From NCBI GenBank assembly GCA_030146365.1, contig JASLBU010000108.1, forward strand, positions 1-15,862: a stretch of DNA of 15,862 nt, written 5' to 3'. Source of the DNA: Candidatus Limnocylindria bacterium. Its GTDB lineage: Bacteria > Chloroflexota > Limnocylindria > QHBO01. The notes beneath the pieces are model-generated. The model saw only the letters and a list, made by a program, of their open reading frames with translations, was not told where the DNA came from and made no database searches. This document shows, piece by piece, positions 1 to 6,566 of this stretch. Made by a program: the position numbers and the translations under genes. Each line of letters starts with the position of its first letter. Position 1 is the stretch's first letter.

Positions 1-371
1 AGGCTGAATGGCTTCGCGCCGACCTCGGTCGGCTCCAGGAAGTAGCTCTTCTCGAAGTAGACCGGATCGATCTCGGCTGCCTCGACGAAGTCTCCGATCT
101 CGATCGTCGTGCTGCTCTCCGGCTTCGCCTCGTCGATCTCCTCTGGCGCCAGGACGACGAACTCGCCCTTTGCGACCTCGAAGCCTCGGGCAAGCTGCTT
201 CCACTCGAGCTCCTCACCGCCCTCGGTGCAGACGCGCTTCTCCTCGATCGGCGCCTCGTGCTGTTTGCACAGCATCCGGAAGCGAACGTCCTTCGACTCG
301 GTCGCGGTATAAAGCTTCACCGGGATGGTGACCATCCCGAAGCTGATGGCCCCCTTCCAGATCGGTCGCAT
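1..371 (-). CDS. ku: Ku protein (bacterial NHEJ DNA-end-binding protein), N-terminal part
   Basis: Bacterial Ku forms a homodimeric ring on double-strand DNA ends and recruits the ligase LigD in non-homologous end joining. Reading the minus strand from the ATG at 371–369 gives 123 residues with no stop before the window edge, so the C-terminal part is missing here. The start reads MRPIWKGAISFGMVTIPVKLY, the characteristic Ku opening (W-x-G-x-I-S-F-G-x-V-x-I-P-V-x-L), followed by the matching KDVRFRMLCKQH, the 'VLAPEEIDE' segment (about residues 70–78) and 'DPVYFEKSYFLEP' (about 101–113). The gene begins 8 nt after the stop of the DUF6582-like gene, so the two are probably co-transcribed. The nearest purine-rich stretch (GGGGAG, 390–385) is 13 nt from the start, so translation may depend partly on coupling. 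No LigD is visible; it could lie beyond the left edge. The family assignment is very secure. Confidence 0.95.
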   Translation of the reverse strand, partial: MRPIWKGAISFGMVTIPVKLYTATESKDVRFRMLCKQHEAPIEEKRVCTEGGEELEWKQLARGFEVAKGEFVVLAPEEIDEAKPESSTTIEIGDFVEAAEIDPVYFEKSYFLEPTEVGAKPFS

Positions 372-379
372 CGGTATCT

Positions 380-631
380 CTAGTCTCCCCGCTGCCGGAC
401 GTTGCTGTCCTCGTCGACCTCGATCCCGTGGCGCTCGGCGGCCGCGAGGATCTTCTTCCGCGCGCGCTCTCGGGCGGCCTTGCTCTCGAAGTCCGTCTGG
501 TTGAAGCGGGCGACGGCATTCCGGACGTGAGATTCGTCGTGGATCGGCAGGTGCTCGCCGCCATCTGAATCGACGTAGGCGAACTGGTCACCGCGCAGTC
601 GCTCGCGGTCCTTCGCGTCGAGCTCGGCCAT
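380..631 (-). CDS. Small DUF6582-like protein, upstream partner of ku
   Basis: An 83-residue soluble, charged protein with no membrane segment. The opening MAELDAKDRERLRGDQFAYV, the central 'LPIHDESHVRNAVARFNQ' (about residues 28–45) and the 'ARKKILAAAERHGIEV' helix (57–72) match my memory of the DUF6582 family of short actinobacterial and related proteins; biochemical function is unknown. The ATG at 631 is preferred over an in-frame start 87 nt further upstream because AGAGGG (644–639) sits 7 nt before it, and because the family begins at this methionine. It is followed 8 nt downstream by ku, which suggests an operon and makes a DNA-repair-linked role conceivable, but that is context only. 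The start codon lies head-to-head with the first possible ATG of the plus-strand DUF72 gene (both within CCATGG, 628–633). Confidence 0.85.
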   Translation of the reverse strand: MAELDAKDRERLRGDQFAYVDSDGGEHLPIHDESHVRNAVARFNQTDFESKAARERARKKILAAAERHGIEVDEDSNVRQRGD

Positions 632-661
632 GGTGCGTCCCTCTGCGTGTGTCGCGCGCGT

Positions 662-684
662 CTTCGGCATACCGCGTGCCGAAG
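662..684. repeat. 8-bp perfect inverted repeat between divergent ku operon and DUF72 gene
   Basis: The arms CTTCGGCA (662–669) and TGCCGAAG (677–684) are perfect reverse complements separated by 7 nt (TACCGCG). The element lies 30 nt upstream of the DUF6582-like start and 8 nt upstream of the favoured DUF72 start at 693. Its form and position fit a dimeric regulator's operator serving both divergent units. It could equally act as a hairpin in the DUF72 leader. No -10 or -35 element is convincing around it, so the role is inferred. Confidence 0.4.
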
Positions 685-692
685 TGGACCCC

Positions 693-1427
693 GTGGCTGC
701 AGCGATCTGGATCGGCACCTCCGGCTGGGAGTACGAGCATTGGCGCGGCTCGTTCTACCCCCTGGAGCTCAAGCGCGACCGCTGGCTGGAGCACTACGCC
801 GAGCGATTCGACACTGTCGAGCTCAACGCATCGTTCTACCGGCTGCCGCAGCGGGTGACGTTCGAGCGTTGGGCCACCCGTGTGCCCGACGGATTCGTCT
901 ATGCCGTGAAGGCAAGCCGGTACCTGACGCACGTCAAGCGGCTGAAGGAGCCGAGGGAGCCGCTGGAGCGCCTCTGGGGCCGAGCGGAGGCCCTCGGCCG
1001 CCACCTCGGCCCAGTGCTGTATCAGCTGCCGCCTCGCTGGAAGCCGAATCCGGAACGGCTGGCGGCCTTTCTCGCGGCTGTGCCGGCCGGACGTCCCCAA
1101 GCCATCGAGATCCGGGACGCGCGCTGGTACCGCGATGAGCTCCTGGTCGCCATCGCCGCTGCGGGCGTCGCCGTCTGTCTCCACGACATGCCAGGCTCCG
1201 CTCGGGACGCGACCCCCGGCGGTCCATTCGCATATGTGCGGTTCCACGGTTCCGGCGAGCGATACGGCGGTCGCTATCCGAGCGGGGAGCTGGAGCGATG
1301 GGCCTCGGCCATGGTCGAATGGGCAGGCGCCGGCATGCCGGTCTGGGCGTACTTCAACAATGACATCGGCGGTCATGCCGTCGTCGACGCCGAGCGGCTC
1401 CGAACCGCGGTGGAGCGGATCCGCTAG
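693..1427 (+). CDS. DUF72 (YecE-like) TIM-barrel family protein
   Basis: A protein of about 244 residues with the DUF72 (PF01904) pattern throughout: IWIGTSGWEY near the N-terminus (5–14), TVELNASFYRLP (41–52), FVYAVKASRYLTH (68–80), LYQLPPRW (109–116), EIRDARW (139–145), YVRFHG (181–186) and YFNND-GHAVVDA (220–233). The family is predicted to be a TIM barrel with conserved acidic and aromatic residues; its reaction is not established. The start is uncertain. The frame is open back to an ATG at 630, but that would overlap the divergent gene's start codon and add a non-conserved tail; GTG at 693 or 684 places the protein start just before the first conserved strand. There is no strong Shine-Dalgarno before either. 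It stands alone, between the divergent Ku pair and the ABC exporter. The family call is firm, the start is not. Confidence 0.9.
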   Translation: MAAAIWIGTSGWEYEHWRGSFYPLELKRDRWLEHYAERFDTVELNASFYRLPQRVTFERWATRVPDGFVYAVKASRYLTHVKRLKEPREPLERLWGRAEALGRHLGPVLYQLPPRWKPNPERLAAFLAAVPAGRPQAIEIRDARWYRDELLVAIAAAGVAVCLHDMPGSARDATPGGPFAYVRFHGSGERYGGRYPSGELERWASAMVEWAGAGMPVWAYFNNDIGGHAVVDAERLRTAVERIR

Positions 1428-1465
1428 AACCTGCTCCAGCGCTGAGGCCGAGCGCTTGCTCGGTC
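1411..1465 (+). other. Palindrome and hairpin at the DUF72–ABC junction
   Basis: AGCGGATCCGCT (1414–1425) is a 12-bp perfect palindrome overlapping the DUF72 stop codon. TGGAGC (1411–1416) can also pair with GCTCCA (1433–1438). A separate hairpin pairs 1446–1453 with 1458–1465 (CCGAGC/GCTCGG core, one G-U pair, four-base loop GCTT) and ends directly before the AGAGG ribosome-binding site at 1466–1470. No T-run follows either structure, so these are not classical intrinsic terminators; they could be weak terminators or a leader structure affecting access to the ABC ribosome-binding site. Confidence 0.3.
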
Positions 1466-1478
1466 AGAGGCACGACAC

Positions 1479-2585
1479 TTGCATTCGGTCCTCATCGTGA
1501 CCGCCCAACCGCCCGCACCTGCCCCTCGCACGTCCGCGCCCGCCTCCGCACCCCTGCCGGTCGCCGCGACCGCTGAGTCGCCGGCGGCGGCCCCCGAGAT
1601 CGGCCAGCCGATCATCTCGGCGGTGGGCCTCAGCCGCGTCTTCGATGAACGGGTGGCGGTCGACGACGTGACGTTCGACGTGTGGCCCGGGACGATCCTC
1701 GGCGTCGTCGGCCCGAGCGGCTCGGGCAAGACGACCACGGTCCGCATGCTCACCGGCACCCTCGGCCGCACCGGTGGTGACATCCGCGTGCTGGGCGAGG
1801 ACCCAATGAAGTTCTCCCGCCGCACGCGCAGCCGGATCGCGTACATGCCGCAGATCTTCAGTCTCTACGAGGACCTGTCTGCGCAGGAGAACGTGGGTTT
1901 CGTGGCCGCCCTCTACGGCATCGGACCCTTCCGACGCGGGAAGCACATTCGCAATGCGCTGAAGGTCGTCGACCTATGGGACGTCCGACACCGCCTTGCC
2001 CGGGACCTCTCCGGTGGCATGCAGCGCCGGCTGGAGCTGGCCTGCGCGCTCGTCCACGACCCTGACGTGCTGTTCATCGACGAGCCCACCGCCGGCATTG
2101 ACCCGCTCCTGCGGCAGTCGATCTGGGATGAGCTCCACGACCTGAGATCACAGGGACGAACCCTCGTCGTGACCACGCAGTACGTCACCGAGGCCGAATA
2201 CTGCGATCGGGTCGCGCTCATCGTCGACGGCGAGCTCGTCGCGCTCGACCACCCCGAGACGCTGCGGCAGATGGTGTTCGGCGGGGACGTCGTCCAGGTG
2301 GACACCAACCGGGCGGTGGACCCCGAGCTGCTCAGCTCCATCTCGGGAATCGCGGCCATCCGTCAGACGGCGCCACGCCAGCTGATGGTGACGGTCGACG
2401 AGGCGGCGACGCTCACGCCCCGGATCATCGAGGCGCTGCGGAACGCGAACGTCGAGGTCATCGGCATCGAGGAGCACCAGCCGACGTTCGACGAGGTCTT
2501 CACCGGGCTGGTGGAACAGCGCCGCGCCCAGCGCGGCGCCCTCGACCAGGACGCCAGCGAGCGACGGGAGGCTCCACGTGCGTGA
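1479..2585 (+). CDS. ABC-2 exporter, ATP-binding subunit
   Basis: This subunit binds and hydrolyses ATP to drive the permease encoded next to it. The 368 residues (numbered from TTG 1479) show an Ala/Pro-rich N-terminal tail (about 8–42), Walker A GPSGSGKT (78–85), Q-loop glutamine in YMPQ (125), signature LSGGM (177–181) and Walker B LFIDEP (198–203) followed by TAGIDP. At the H-loop the sequence is TTQYVTEAE, with glutamine (Q234, codon 2178–2180) where the switch histidine is usual. A C-terminal ~110-residue extension typical of drug and lipid exporters follows. TTG 1479 is chosen because AGAGG (1466–1470) lies 8 nt before it; GTG at 1497 is the alternative but has no ribosome-binding site. 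The last 8 nt overlap the permease gene. The substrate cannot be told from the sequence. Confidence 0.93.
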   Translation: MHSVLIVTAQPPAPAPRTSAPASAPLPVAATAESPAAAPEIGQPIISAVGLSRVFDERVAVDDVTFDVWPGTILGVVGPSGSGKTTTVRMLTGTLGRTGGDIRVLGEDPMKFSRRTRSRIAYMPQIFSLYEDLSAQENVGFVAALYGIGPFRRGKHIRNALKVVDLWDVRHRLARDLSGGMQRRLELACALVHDPDVLFIDEPTAGIDPLLRQSIWDELHDLRSQGRTLVVTTQYVTEAEYCDRVALIVDGELVALDHPETLRQMVFGGDVVQVDTNRAVDPELLSSISGIAAIRQTAPRQLMVTVDEAATLTPRIIEALRNANVEVIGIEEHQPTFDEVFTGLVEQRRAQRGALDQDASERREAPRA

Positions 2586-3771
2586 GATCGGCCGGAGCAT
2601 CGTCCGAATGGGCTCGTTCACGGGAAAGGAGCTTCGCGAGGTCCTGCGCCGGCCCGGCGTGCTCGCCAGCCTGATCCTGGGGCCGTTCCTGATCATGTTC
2701 ATCTTCGGCCTCGGCTATTCGGGCTACCGCTCGCCGTTCGCCACCGAGATCGTCATCCCGGAGGGTACCGAGCTGCCGCGGGAGCCGGAGTACTACGCGG
2801 ACCTTGCTCCTGGCCGGCTCGACGTCCGGCAGGTCACCGCGGATGCGGCGGGCGCCGAGGAACGGCTCCGCGGCGGTGAGATCGACCTGCTGATCGTGGC
2901 GCCGGAAAACCCGGACGACGAGCTCCGCGCCGGTCGCCAGACGACCATCCGGGTCCTCTGGAACGAGGTGGATCCCGTCTACGATCAGCTCGCGGGCCTG
3001 GCCACCTCGATCCTCACGAGCAGCCTCAACGCCGAGATCATCGAGCAGGCAGCCGCCGAGGGGATCGCCTTCGCGGAGGCGGAGCTCCCGGCAGCGGCCA
3101 ACGTACCGCCCGAGGTCATCGCCAACCCGACCACCGCCGAGACCGAGAACGTGGCCCCCAGTGAGCCCGATGTCCTTGCCTTCTTCGGCCCGGCGGTGTT
3201 CGCGCTCGTCATTCAGCACCTTGGGGTCACCCTCACCGCTCTTTCGCTGGTCCGAGAGCGGCTGTCGGGGCAGATGGACCGGTTCCGGGTCGCGCCGGTG
3301 ACCTCGATGGAGCTGCTGATCGGCAAATACGTCGCGTACGCGGCGCTGAGCCTGTTGGTGTCGGTGATCGTGGGCGCACTGCTGGTGGGTGTGCTGGGCG
3401 TGCCGATGCTGGGAGGCTGGCTGCTGTTCGCCGGCATCGTCCTGCTCCTGACGTTCGCCTCACTGGGCGTCGGCCTGCTGATCTCGCTGGTCGCCGACTC
3501 CGAGCGTCAGGCCGTCCAGCTGTCGATGCTCGTGCTGCTGGCGAGCGTCTTCTTCTCCGGCTTCGTCCTGCCGGTGACCGATTTCGCTCCGTGGGCCCAG
3601 TACCTGGCCTACGCCCTCCCGGTCACCCACGGCATCGCCACCCTTCAGGAGCACATGCTGCGCGGCGTGGTCACGGACACGTGGATGCTCGGCGTGCTGG
3701 CAGCCATCGGCCTGGTGCTGTACGTGATCTCGCTGCTTCGGCTGCGCCGGGTCCTGCGCACCGCCGATTGA
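2578..3771 (+). CDS. ABC-2 type exporter permease
   Basis: Membrane partner of the preceding ATPase. The 397-residue protein has the layout of ABC2_membrane_3/YhhJ-like permeases: one membrane segment at about 27–48, a large extracytoplasmic domain (about 50–198), then five segments at about 201–223, 250–274, 281–304, 316–336 and 369–388. The cytoplasmic RERLSGQMDRFRVAPVT stretch (226–242) between segments 2 and 3 is a typical coupling region of this family ('ERE.GT.E...V.P' type). GTG 2578 is supported by GGGAGG (2566–2571) 6 nt upstream and by the 8-nt overlap with the ATPase gene, which points to translational coupling and balanced subunits. A homodimer is likely since only one permease is encoded. 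It converges with the next minus-strand gene, the two stop codons being 9 nt apart. Substrate unknown. Confidence 0.92.
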   Translation: MREIGRSIVRMGSFTGKELREVLRRPGVLASLILGPFLIMFIFGLGYSGYRSPFATEIVIPEGTELPREPEYYADLAPGRLDVRQVTADAAGAEERLRGGEIDLLIVAPENPDDELRAGRQTTIRVLWNEVDPVYDQLAGLATSILTSSLNAEIIEQAAAEGIAFAEAELPAAANVPPEVIANPTTAETENVAPSEPDVLAFFGPAVFALVIQHLGVTLTALSLVRERLSGQMDRFRVAPVTSMELLIGKYVAYAALSLLVSVIVGALLVGVLGVPMLGGWLLFAGIVLLLTFASLGVGLLISLVADSERQAVQLSMLVLLASVFFSGFVLPVTDFAPWAQYLAYALPVTHGIATLQEHMLRGVVTDTWMLGVLAAIGLVLYVISLLRLRRVLRTAD

Positions 3772-3780
3772 CGCTGTTGA

Positions 3781-4407
3781 TCAGAGGGCGTTCGTCCTCG
3801 ACCGCGCGAGCGTGATGCCGGCCACCAGGGACACGAAGGCCTGCATGCCGACCCACGCGAGCGCCAGGACGACGAATGCACGCAGGGGCGGCGATCCGAC
3901 CGTGCCTCGCGGCTGCTCCGGATCGGCGCCGAGGGCGCGCAGCTGGTCGCTCAGCGTCGTGAGCTCCGGCCCGATGCGCGCCGCGTCGGTCCGCGTGTCG
4001 CCCAGCGAGTCCCCGACGTCGTCGAGGGTGTCCGCCAGGGCGGACGCCTGATCCGCGCTGGCCGCGAACTCGCCGGCCAGCGGCTGGAGGGGCTGGGCCC
4101 CGAAGACCGACAGCTCCATGGCGATCGCCAATGACGCAAGCGTGCCCGCCGCCTCTCGCGCCAGCGCGGCGGCAGCGTCGGAGGACGCCCGTGCCTCGGC
4201 GAGGCTGCCGTCCACGTTTTCGAAGGCGTCGGCCGTCGCCTGGGTCGCGCGAGCCGCTGCCATCAACGTGGTATCCGCCTCGGCTGCAACGCGCTCGACG
4301 CGCCCGGCCAGGTCCAGGCCGATGAATGCGCCCCCGGCGACCAGCGCAAGGCCCATGGCCCCGTAGACGACGAGCAGCCAGCCAAGGCCGCGGCGTGAGA
4401 CGCTCAC
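3781..4407 (-). CDS. Two-pass membrane protein with helical extracytoplasmic middle, unknown function
   Basis: I do not recognise a family. The 208 residues show one membrane segment near the N-terminus (about 9–31), a long Ala-rich helical middle (about 33–160) with heptad-like spacing, a Pro/Gly break (162–174) and a second membrane segment (about 175–199) with a short basic tail (ARSR). The middle contains repeated Ala/Ser/Asp/Leu/Thr patterns such as TLDDVGDSLGDTRTDAARI, resembling the coiled-coil or four-helix sensory regions of bacterial receptors but without HAMP or signalling domains. There is no cysteine. GTG 4407 is preceded by GGAGGA (4423–4418) with a 10-nt gap; this site lies inside the upstream gene, whose stop is 6 nt away, so the two genes are coupled. 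A membrane-tension or scaffolding role is only a guess. Coding is well supported, function is unknown. Confidence 0.8.
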   Translation of the reverse strand: MSVSRRGLGWLLVVYGAMGLALVAGGAFIGLDLAGRVERVAAEADTTLMAAARATQATADAFENVDGSLAEARASSDAAAALAREAAGTLASLAIAMELSVFGAQPLQPLAGEFAASADQASALADTLDDVGDSLGDTRTDAARIGPELTTLSDQLRALGADPEQPRGTVGSPPLRAFVVLALAWVGMQAFVSLVAGITLARSRTNAL

Positions 4408-4413
4408 GAGGGC

Positions 4414-4950
4414 TCAGTCCTCCCCGAAGAATGGGTCGTCGCCGTAGAGCTCCAGCCAGCGGCGGCGCATCTGGCGCACGGTGGCGGCCACCGCGGCATC
4501 CGGTGTCATCGGCGGAAGCAGAGAGGCGATCGCCGCACGGACGCGCTCGTTGTTCTCCATGCCCAGAAGCGCGAGGTAGTCGGCGACGCGCTGAGCCGGC
4601 GACTTGCCATGGGCTCGCTGGCGAACCAGCACATCTGCCTCGTGCTCCATCGCACCGGCATAGGCGTCGTCCCGGAGCTCGACCTCGGCGAGCAGAAGCG
4701 GGATCTCCTCCAGCCGTGGGTCCGAGTAGGCCCAGCGGATGAAGGAGTCCATCGGCCCCGGCGGACGCTCGTGATGGCCCGAATGGAACTGTTGGACGTA
4801 CTGTCGGCGTTCTGACTCCGTCCGGGTCAGCGCGATCTGGACGAGCTGGCGCATCTCCGGGGTCCATCGTCGCAGCGACTCGACGAACTGGCGCAGCGTC
4901 AGGCCGCCTGGAGGCTGAGGACGAAATTGATGCTCATGGACGTGCTGCAC
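4414..4950 (-). CDS. Conserved-looking soluble protein of unknown function, possibly leaderless
   Basis: A 178-residue soluble protein I cannot assign. It is mostly helical: about 17–55 (LTLRQFVESLRRW and TPEMRQLVQIALTRTESERR), 66–110 (SFIRWAYSDPRLEEIPLLLAE and the following charged helix), and 115–165 with an R/W-rich end, finishing in an acidic GDDPFFGED. There is no signal peptide and no membrane segment, and the N-terminus has several histidines (MQHVHEH). GTG 4950 is the only reasonable start; no Shine-Dalgarno precedes it, but a TAGTAT -10-like element (4965–4960) ends 9 nt before it, which would place the transcript start at or next to the start codon. It is followed after 6 nt by the two-pass membrane protein gene, so the products may act together. 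Divergent from the solute-binding-protein operon. Confidence 0.78.
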   Translation of the reverse strand: MQHVHEHQFRPQPPGGLTLRQFVESLRRWTPEMRQLVQIALTRTESERRQYVQQFHSGHHERPPGPMDSFIRWAYSDPRLEEIPLLLAEVELRDDAYAGAMEHEADVLVRQRAHGKSPAQRVADYLALLGMENNERVRAAIASLLPPMTPDAAVAATVRQMRRRWLELYGDDPFFGED

Positions 4951-4964
4951 CGCGACCGTATACT
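4937..4964 (+). promoter_or_regulatory. Candidate promoter of the solute-binding-protein operon
   Basis: TGGACG (4937–4942, four of six matches to TTGACA) and TATACT (4959–4964, five of six matches to TATAAT) are 16 nt apart. In this GC-rich sequence an AT-rich hexamer stands out. Transcription would start near 4971, giving a leader of about 40 nt with GGAAGAG (5001–5007) 5 nt before the ATG at 5013. Its -35 lies inside the N-terminal codons of the divergent gene. Confidence 0.5.
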
Positions 4965-4988
4965 AGCCGCCGTGCGCCGAGCTCTCAC
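4960..4988 (-). promoter_or_regulatory. Candidate promoter of the 178-residue/two-pass membrane protein operon
   Basis: On the minus strand GTGAGA (4988–4983, four of six matches to TTGACA) and TAGTAT (4965–4960) are 17 nt apart. The -10 occupies nearly the same bases as the plus-strand -10 at 4959–4964. The predicted start falls at about 4953–4950, so the first gene would be read from a leaderless or near-leaderless mRNA. Confidence 0.45.
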
Positions 4989-5012
4989 CCTGGCTGCCTC
5001 GGAAGAGCCCGC

Positions 5013-6566
5013 ATGCGACGTCTGACCCGGATTGCCGCGTTCGTCGCGGTGGGTGCAATCGCGGCGGCCGCCGGCGCATCATCGGGCCCGGCCTCCGCGG
5101 CCGGCCCGCCACTTCGCTACCTCGCGGGACCGCCCGGCTCGCTGGACCCTGCGTACATCTCCAGTGCGGCGGACGTCCAGCTGCTGCTCCAGCTGTACGC
5201 GGGGTTGACGCGCCTGGACGAGACGGGGGAGCCGTATCCCTCCCTGGCCTCCGGCTGGGAGATCAGCGACGACGGCCGCAGGTACACCTTCCAGATCCGC
5301 GACGACCTGCGGTTCAGCGACGGGTCGCCCCTCACCGCGGAGGACGTGCGCCGTTCGTGGCTTCGGCTGCTGGACCCCGGAACGGCCGCGACGGCGCCCG
5401 ACGTCCTGAGCGTCATCACCGGTGCCCCCGAACGCGTCGCCGGCGAGGTCGACGAGGATGCCGTGGGCATCGCCGCGCCGGACGCCTCCACGCTCGTGGT
5501 CGAGCTGCGTTACCCGGCGTCCTACTTCCTGGACATCGTCGCCACCCCCGCCACCTTCGTGGTGCCTCGCACCGCCGATGCAACGCCCACCTGGCAGACG
5601 CCCGACAGCTTCATCGGCTCCGGGCCGTACGCGCTCGATGGCGTCGAGGGGCCCGACCTCGTGCTGCGCGCGAATGCCGAATACGTCGCGGGACCGCCGC
5701 CCATCGACGAAGTCCGCTGGGTCGGCTCCATCGACGCCGATCCCGTGAGCGCGTTCTCCGCGGGTGAGGTCGACCTGGTCGGCGTCCCGGGCTGGGACGC
5801 GACCTGGATCGCCTACGACGCGGAGCTGGGACCCCGGCTGCACGCGGCCGAGCCGCTGACGATCAGCTACTTCGGGTTCGACACGACCCGGCCGCCGTTC
5901 GACGACCCGGACGTCCGCCGGGCCTTCTCGCTGGCGCTCGACCGGGAGCGGCTGGTTCCGCTGGCCGAGGGTGCCTCGTCCCAGCCGGCGGGCAGCCTGG
6001 TCCCGCCGGCGATCTGGCCCGAGGGCTTCGAGCCGGCCATGGAATACGACCCGGACGAGGCGCGGCGGCTGCTCGACGCAGCGGGCTACGAGGACCGCAC
6101 CCAGCTGGGCACGATCGTCGTCAACGGCACCGGCCTTGGCGTCGAGCCGGCGGTGGCAGTCTGGCGGGAAGAGCTGGGCGTGGAGATCGCCATCGAGAAC
6201 ATGGACTTCGGCGACTTCATCGCCTCCCTCGAGAGCCGCCCGCCGCACCTGTTCACGGTGAACTGGATCGCCGACTACGCGTCGCCGCATGCGCTGTACG
6301 GCCTGCTGCTGGAGCCGGGCGCTGCCAGCAACTGGGGCGGGTGGGCGGACCCGGAGTTCGGCGAGCTGCTGGAGGCGGCCGCCGCCGCGCCGGCCGACGA
6401 GATCGGCCGGGCATACGACGCGGTCGAGCAGCGGGTGGCCGAGGAGGCCCCGGTCATCCCATGGTCGTACGGAGAGACCTGGTGGCTGGTCGCGGACGGC
6501 CTGCGCGGGTTGGGCAATCTCACCATCGGCCTCACCGACTTCGGGAGGGTGTCGTGGGACGGCTGA
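5013..6566 (+). CDS. Family-5 extracellular solute-binding protein (peptide/nickel type), orphan
   Basis: Binds a solute, in this family most often an oligopeptide, outside the membrane. The 517 residues start with a signal peptide (MRRLTRIAAF..., hydrophobic to about 28, probable cleavage near A30). The SBP_bac_5 core is clear: QLYAGLTRLDETGEPYPSLA (60–79), GWEISDDGRRYTFQIRDDL (81–99), FSDGSPLTAEDV (101–112), the 'GSGPYAL' motif (about 206–212), 'PPFDDPDVRRAFSLALDRE' (about 294–312) and 'PPHLFTVNWIADYASPH'. Length fits the family. There is no lipobox cysteine and no cysteine at all, so it would be secreted or periplasmic rather than a lipoprotein. No oligopeptide permease or ATPase gene is within the window. 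ATG 5013 is supported by GGAAGAG 5 nt upstream. Its last 13 nt overlap the peptidase gene. Ligand unknown. Confidence 0.93.
   Translation: MRRLTRIAAFVAVGAIAAAAGASSGPASAAGPPLRYLAGPPGSLDPAYISSAADVQLLLQLYAGLTRLDETGEPYPSLASGWEISDDGRRYTFQIRDDLRFSDGSPLTAEDVRRSWLRLLDPGTAATAPDVLSVITGAPERVAGEVDEDAVGIAAPDASTLVVELRYPASYFLDIVATPATFVVPRTADATPTWQTPDSFIGSGPYALDGVEGPDLVLRANAEYVAGPPPIDEVRWVGSIDADPVSAFSAGEVDLVGVPGWDATWIAYDAELGPRLHAAEPLTISYFGFDTTRPPFDDPDVRRAFSLALDRERLVPLAEGASSQPAGSLVPPAIWPEGFEPAMEYDPDEARRLLDAAGYEDRTQLGTIVVNGTGLGVEPAVAVWREELGVEIAIENMDFGDFIASLESRPPHLFTVNWIADYASPHALYGLLLEPGAASNWGGWADPEFGELLEAAAAAPADEIGRAYDAVEQRVAEEAPVIPWSYGETWWLVADGLRGLGNLTIGLTDFGRVSWDG

Noticed and set aside
630..692. ATG 630 as start of the DUF72 protein
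   Set aside because: It would overlap the divergent start codon, add a tail outside the family's conserved region and lack a ribosome-binding site.
588..1376. Minus-strand open frame (262 codons) opposite the DUF72 gene
   Set aside because: The plus strand carries a complete DUF72 pattern; the antisense frame has no recognisable motif.
3772..3780. Bidirectional terminator between the converging ABC permease and minus-strand gene
   Set aside because: Only 9 nt separate the stops and no stem-loop with a T-run is visible around them.
3671..4867. Minus-strand open frame (398 codons) in another frame over the two unknown minus-strand genes
   Set aside because: Arg/Ala/Gly-rich and overlaps two shorter frames that have natural composition, membrane segments and a proper ribosome-binding site.
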